From: Smittium mucronatum
Lineage: Eukaryota > Kickxellomycota > Harpellomycetes > Harpellales > Legeriomycetaceae
Reading direction: 5' to 3'
Assembly (NCBI GenBank): GCA_001953115.1
Contig: LSSL01003103.1
Coordinates: forward strand, 1 to 23,899
DNA: 23,899 nt
Shown: one piece after another, positions 19,290 through 23,899 of the stretch
Layout of the letters: each line of letters opens with the position of its first letter
Position numbering within the stretch: position 1 is the stretch's first letter
Program-made: the position numbers and the translations under genes
Notes under the pieces: generated by a model
Told to the model about the DNA's origin: nothing
Databases searched by the model: none
Seen by the model: the letters and a program-made list of their open reading frames with translations, nothing else

Positions 19290-19685
19290 TCTTTTTTTTA
19301 TATATACTGAAAATACCCGAAAAAAATCCTCTTTAAACTTGATTTAAAGATTTTAATTTTTAATTGTTTTTATTGAAAATTCTTTCTCAAATTTTTTTTA
19401 TAAAATTGCTATAGTTTTTTTTAATATTTATGTTTTTATTCATTTTCTCTTACATTTAAGTGTTAATATATAAATTATAAACTAATTTTTTTTGAATCAT
19501 AGTATTTTTCCTTTTTCGCTATTGAATTACGCCCATATCATTGTTGGAATGATAATAATATATTACACAGTATTTTTTCAGAATTTATTTTCTTAATATA
19601 TTCCATTTTCTAAAAGTCTCTTATTCTAACCTAAAGCTTAAATCGGTTTTGCTAAGTTTATTATTTCTGAGTCATAATAAACAAC

Positions 19686-19713
19686 AAATAATAAATAATA
19701 AATAATAAATAAT
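19686..19713. repeat. Heptanucleotide tandem repeat (AAATAAT)4
   Basis: Four exact 7-nt units in a row, a simple AT minisatellite. Confidence 0.9.
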
Positions 19714-20462
19714 AATTTCTCTATATTTATTATATAAACACATTTAATAATAAAAAAGCAGCATAAATTTTTCATTAATAAACGATTAAATGGGAAAAAA
19801 ACTTATATTGAACTTGTGTAATAGATAAATATATTTTTTCATAAGTATTAAATATCTAATTTAAAATCCGATTTCACAATAAAAAGGGAAAAAAATATAT
19901 AATTAAAAAAATGAATAATTAAAATTAAAATTAAAAGAGAAAATAATTACTTTTTTTTGGCGATTGAATAAAAATTTGACGATTGGGAATGCGAATAAAC
20001 TGTTTTTTTAGCGATTGATGTGGAATTTTTGTGACAAATTCGATACTCGAGTTTAGCTGATTATCATTTTAGTGTCTAAAATGACCAAATAGTTATAAAT
20101 TATTAAAAAACTTTTACATTTTTGTACCAAAACAATCTAATTATAATTTTTTACCAAAGTTAATTGGAATATTAGAACTGATTAAGACTTGAGACTGAGT
20201 TTTTTCTCTATATTTTTATCTAGAAAGCTTTTTTTATAGTCTAAAAATAAACATTTTCTTTGGAATTTATGATTTTTAATATTCTAAATCAATATTAACT
20301 TCTTTTTATTATTTTACAGAATTAAATAAAATTAGGCCATTTCCCGTAAACCTAAGCTCCTTCAGATTTCAACTAATAAATAAATAACTAAATAACTAAA
20401 ATATTATAAAAAAAACTTAATGTTAAGCATGCCTATTCAGAAAGTTTATCTAAAAGCGCCAT

Positions 20463-20474
20463 TTCTGTACAGAA
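20463..20474. repeat. 12-bp perfect palindrome TTCTGTACAGAA
   Basis: A self-complementary 12-mer in a small higher-GC patch of the desert. It could be a dimeric protein-binding site or chance. Confidence 0.5.
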
Positions 20475-23400
20475 GATATGATAATTAATTTTAAAGCTTG
20501 TTATTAGTAATTTGGGAAAATTATACACAGAATAAAACGGAAAAAAAAGATTTTGGAGGAATTTAAATATTAAATATATTTTTGTATTATTTTTCAAAAA
20601 AACGAAATTATAAAATGTACAATGTTATCAAGTTTTGAAAATTTAGCATTTTAAAGCCTGATATAAGATTATATGCTACGGTAATAATAGATAATTAGAA
20701 AAAATTATGTAATTATTGAGGCTAATTATACTTAATACAAACATATTAAGACTTAACTGTAACATAAAAATGTGAACGAAATCTTTTATCCAAATATCAG
20801 TGATCTTGATAAGACATAAATAAAAAAATATTCAATTTTAAAAAATTCACATTACATTTATGAAAAAAATCTGCTGGGAATCTTTAACCCTTCCACGTCA
20901 TTTTTTTTTCGTAAAATGTCAAAAGAAAATAACAAAAAGTTTTATATAACCTTTTTTAAAAAAGATAATTTTTATATTTTGACTTGAAATGTTATTTCAC
21001 AAACCTAGAAAGTCAGAAATTAAAAAAATATTGCGTTCCGGATTTGAATCGAAAAGAAAAAATACATATAATTTTTTAATAAGGGTATAAAAAAAAACAA
21101 CGCATTAACAATTTTTTTTTACCGAATTGATACCAAATGTCTGATTTTTTGCAATGCTGATATTTTTGGTTATCAAAATATATCAGCTTTATATTTTTTC
21201 TAACACATTTTGATTTAAATTTCTAATCAGTAAGAAAATTTAAACATAATTAAGTAAAAATAACCATATTTAAAAATATTTGCATAAAAATATTTAAATT
21301 CCAGCAATTTTGAAAATAATAATAAATTTTAATATTTAATTGAATATTTCTTCTTCGGTTAACTATTAGTCGAAATTCATTTTAATTTTCCATAAAAGCA
21401 TTTAAATTTAAATTTTGGTTTTTTACACATATCTAAACCAGATAAATTTAATATCATACAACTTTCAAGAATTTTATGATCGAAAAGCAAGCTGTTTTCC
21501 AATATTTTTTATTTTTTATTTAAATGAATTAACTTATTTTTATAATGTCCCTGAATATAGACCTTTTTATAATAGAATTTACTCTTGTAATATTCTAAAA
21601 AATTTGTGACTGATATTCCTATTATTTTTTATATTATTTAAAAAATATACCTATTATAGTTGCATTATTTCAATTAGATGTTAGATTTTAGGTGCAACAA
21701 TATTTATTTGATACAAGATATTTATTGAAAATACCTAAAAAATATCTATTTTAAAAGGAATAATACTCAATATTAAGTAACTGGAAGTATTAATCTCTTT
21801 AATTGATATTGTATTCAGGAAAAAAAGTTGAGACTCTGGTGAATTTATATTTATAAATATTTATATAATGGAAAATTATGTTAAAAATTTAGCCATTAAA
21901 TTTCTGTTTATAAAACTCCGAAACTGCAATTTTTTTTATTTAATATAAGTTATCTATGATATTTATAATATTCCTCTTTGAAAGTCATAAGTTAGTGATT
22001 ATTTTTCCTATTTTATTAAATTTTTTAAAAAAAGTATTATTCCTTGAAATAAATCATAAATTATAATTTTTTAAATATTAAAAAACACATAATTTTAAAA
22101 AAAATACATCTATTGTAAATTTCGACTTGGTAGAAAATAAAATGGTATTTATTTACACATTAAAAAACTTTTATTAATTGCACTAAACTGTATTTTTTGA
22201 ATTATGCTAGGTAAAACTTTATTGGGTTTTACAAATACTTATAAATTGTCATGAAAATTTAGCATAAAAATTTATATTTCGAAAATCTGAGGTTTTATAA
22301 TATACCAGATTTTTTTTAAATATTCTTTTTAATAGTATATTATCAGGTAAAATCTGATTTTTTGATTTTTTTAATTATCTTTCTTTGATTATATCACATT
22401 TTTTATAGAATAGAGATATGTAAAATAATTTAGAAACATGTAATAATTCCGAATTTCTTTGATACATGAAAAAATATATATGACAAAGTCGCTTTAAAAT
22501 TTATACATGATAAATTATGTCATGCAAATAATTAAATATTTATTTGCACCCCTTGAAGATTTTTTTGAATTTTGATTATTCTTGGTTTGAATTTTTTAAT
22601 ATTTCTCATTTGCAAAAACGCTTAAAGTTCTAATCTGAAATAATAAAAAGTAATAATAAATTAAAACAAAAATAAAAAGTTGAATTCATTGAAATAAAAT
22701 ATAGGCCCAAAAAATTAAAGTAAATTTAGAGTTTTGTTAATATTATGAATTTATAAAAAATAACACAATTGCTTTCTTCAAGCTATAAATCCAGAGAATT
22801 TTTTTGATTTCAAACGAAAAAACCCATAGATAATCTTTTTAAAAAAATTTATAGGTTTCAATAAAAATAATTTTCACAAAAACGCTTTAGTAAAAAAATA
22901 AGGTTATTTTAATTGTTAAAATAAAATATAATGTTGAAATTTAAGAGATTTTTAATTGGTAATGTGCATTAGAATATCAAATGTTAAAATTTTTTATAAG
23001 AATATCTCCAATGCATTAATTTAGGACTGTAATTATTCGATATTCAAGATAAGACAGAGATTATTATACAAAAAAAATTTAAATTTCAAAATTATAAAAA
23101 ATCAATACTAGTGAAAAATATTATCTTTAATTTAGCTATCGTATCTGTAAATAAATTAAAAGATCTATATCAAAGCGTATTAAAAGCATCTATTGATTTA
23201 TGAAAATAAAATATGGTTAAATCAATTAAAAAATATAATATAATATAATATTTTCAGAAAAATAATATTTTTTCATGGCTTTTGATTCATTTTTCTTAGT
23301 TTTTTTTAAAAAATTAAGATTAAAATATACACATTTTCTAAAAAAAAAAAAGGACAAAAAAATTGAGATTAAATTTAAAAATAAATCAGTTCAATTGGAA

Positions 23401-23899
23401 GCAAGTATTTTTAAATAGAATTTTAGGAAATTGAATAAAATGAAAAGCGAGTTAAATTTTGAGGTAAATAATTTGGTATATAATAATGTGAAACTTAATA
23501 AGAAATTTGAAAAAAAATTATGAAAATGTTTTTAAATTGGGAAAAAGTGAATTCAAATCATGTAAAATAAAAATAGAAGGGAAATGGTTATAAATATATT
23601 TATATTTTCAAAATGTAAACGCTAAAAAATGTCAAAATTTTGGTTTAATTCTTTATAATGATGAAAAATTATTATTATTATTTTGATTTATGTGATACAT
23701 ATTTTAAACTCCTGCATATCTTATAGCCGCCAATCGAAAAAAATCCATTGATTTTGAGAGTCCTACGGGAGAAAAAAATTATATAACCGTTAAAAAAGCT
23801 TTCCATTTTCAAAATTTTCATTTTATTAATTATAAAAAAATTCTTGTAAGTATTTATAAAATTGATATTAAGTTTCAGAAATTAGATTCCTTTTGGAAG

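Larger units (their letters stand above)
11761..23899. other. 12-kb AT-rich gene desert
   Basis: About half of the window has no convincing gene. The longest open frames are about 65 codons and made of Lys, Asn, Ile, Phe, Leu and Tyr, as expected from AT-rich noise. One sample line (17461-17520) has 7 G/C in 60, against 23 in a coding line of IWS1. Long A and T runs dominate. Small patches of higher GC occur near 12780-12830, 13700-13930, 18620-18650, 20420-20480 and 20875-20905. The rest holds only the short repeats and hairpins listed separately. I recognise no tRNA, snRNA, rRNA or mitochondrial gene. Confidence 0.7.

Noticed and set aside
13537..21609. Several 64-66-codon open frames in the desert (such as 13537-13737, 13985-14179, 15254-15448, 21415-21609)
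   Set aside because: They are low-complexity Lys/Asn/Ile/Phe/Leu/Tyr translations of the length expected by chance in AT-rich DNA, with no domain or neighbouring exon support.
11761..23899. Mitochondrial DNA or nuclear mitochondrial insert
   Set aside because: Extreme AT content suggested it, but no cox, cob, atp, nad, rRNA or tRNA segments are visible in any frame.
1..23899. CRISPR array, toxin-antitoxin or phage defence system
   Set aside because: No regular direct-repeat/spacer pattern is seen and all recognised genes are intron-bearing or otherwise eukaryotic.

Overview
This looks like nuclear DNA from a very AT-rich eukaryote, most likely a fungus and perhaps an early-diverging one. 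The evidence is: short spliceosomal introns (59-156 nt, GT...AG); a ribosomal protein eS30 gene without the ubiquitin-like fusion found in animals; a fungal-looking IWS1/Spn1; a Mis18 kinetochore factor; a long Myb-repeat protein resembling SNAPC4; and remnants of retroelements. The lineage is an inference from these families. No rRNA, tRNA or marker that would name a species was seen.

Layout, left to right. Positions 1-535 (minus) hold a truncated, frameshifted non-LTR reverse transcriptase that runs off the left edge. Positions 853-1308 (minus) are the eS30 gene in three exons; its first coding exon is only the ATG. Positions 2504-3519 (minus) are a six-exon Mis18-like gene that no single long ORF reveals; I assembled it from phase-matched splice sites. 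Positions 4984-6183 (plus) are an intronless IWS1/Spn1 transcription elongation factor, divergent from Mis18, with a possible 258-bp MITE between them. Positions 7838-10218 (minus) are a 743-residue protein with six Myb/SANT-like repeats, modelled in three exons and convergent with IWS1; a 173-bp foldback sequence lies between the two. Positions about 10810-11760 are an island of higher GC with broken minus-strand reading frames, probably a decayed mobile element. From 11.76 kb to the right edge is a 12-kb AT desert with no convincing gene. It holds hairpins, a C13-A9 tract, short tandem repeats and a weak integrase-like remnant near 13.7-13.9 kb.

The host genes are all housekeeping nuclear functions: translation (eS30), centromere marking (Mis18), Pol II elongation (IWS1) and probably snRNA promoter recognition (SNAPC4-like). 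They do not form an operon-like system. I found no clear new biological system. The most useful results are the hidden Mis18 gene, the corrected 5' end of the Myb-repeat gene, two candidate small inverted-repeat elements and the structure inside the desert.
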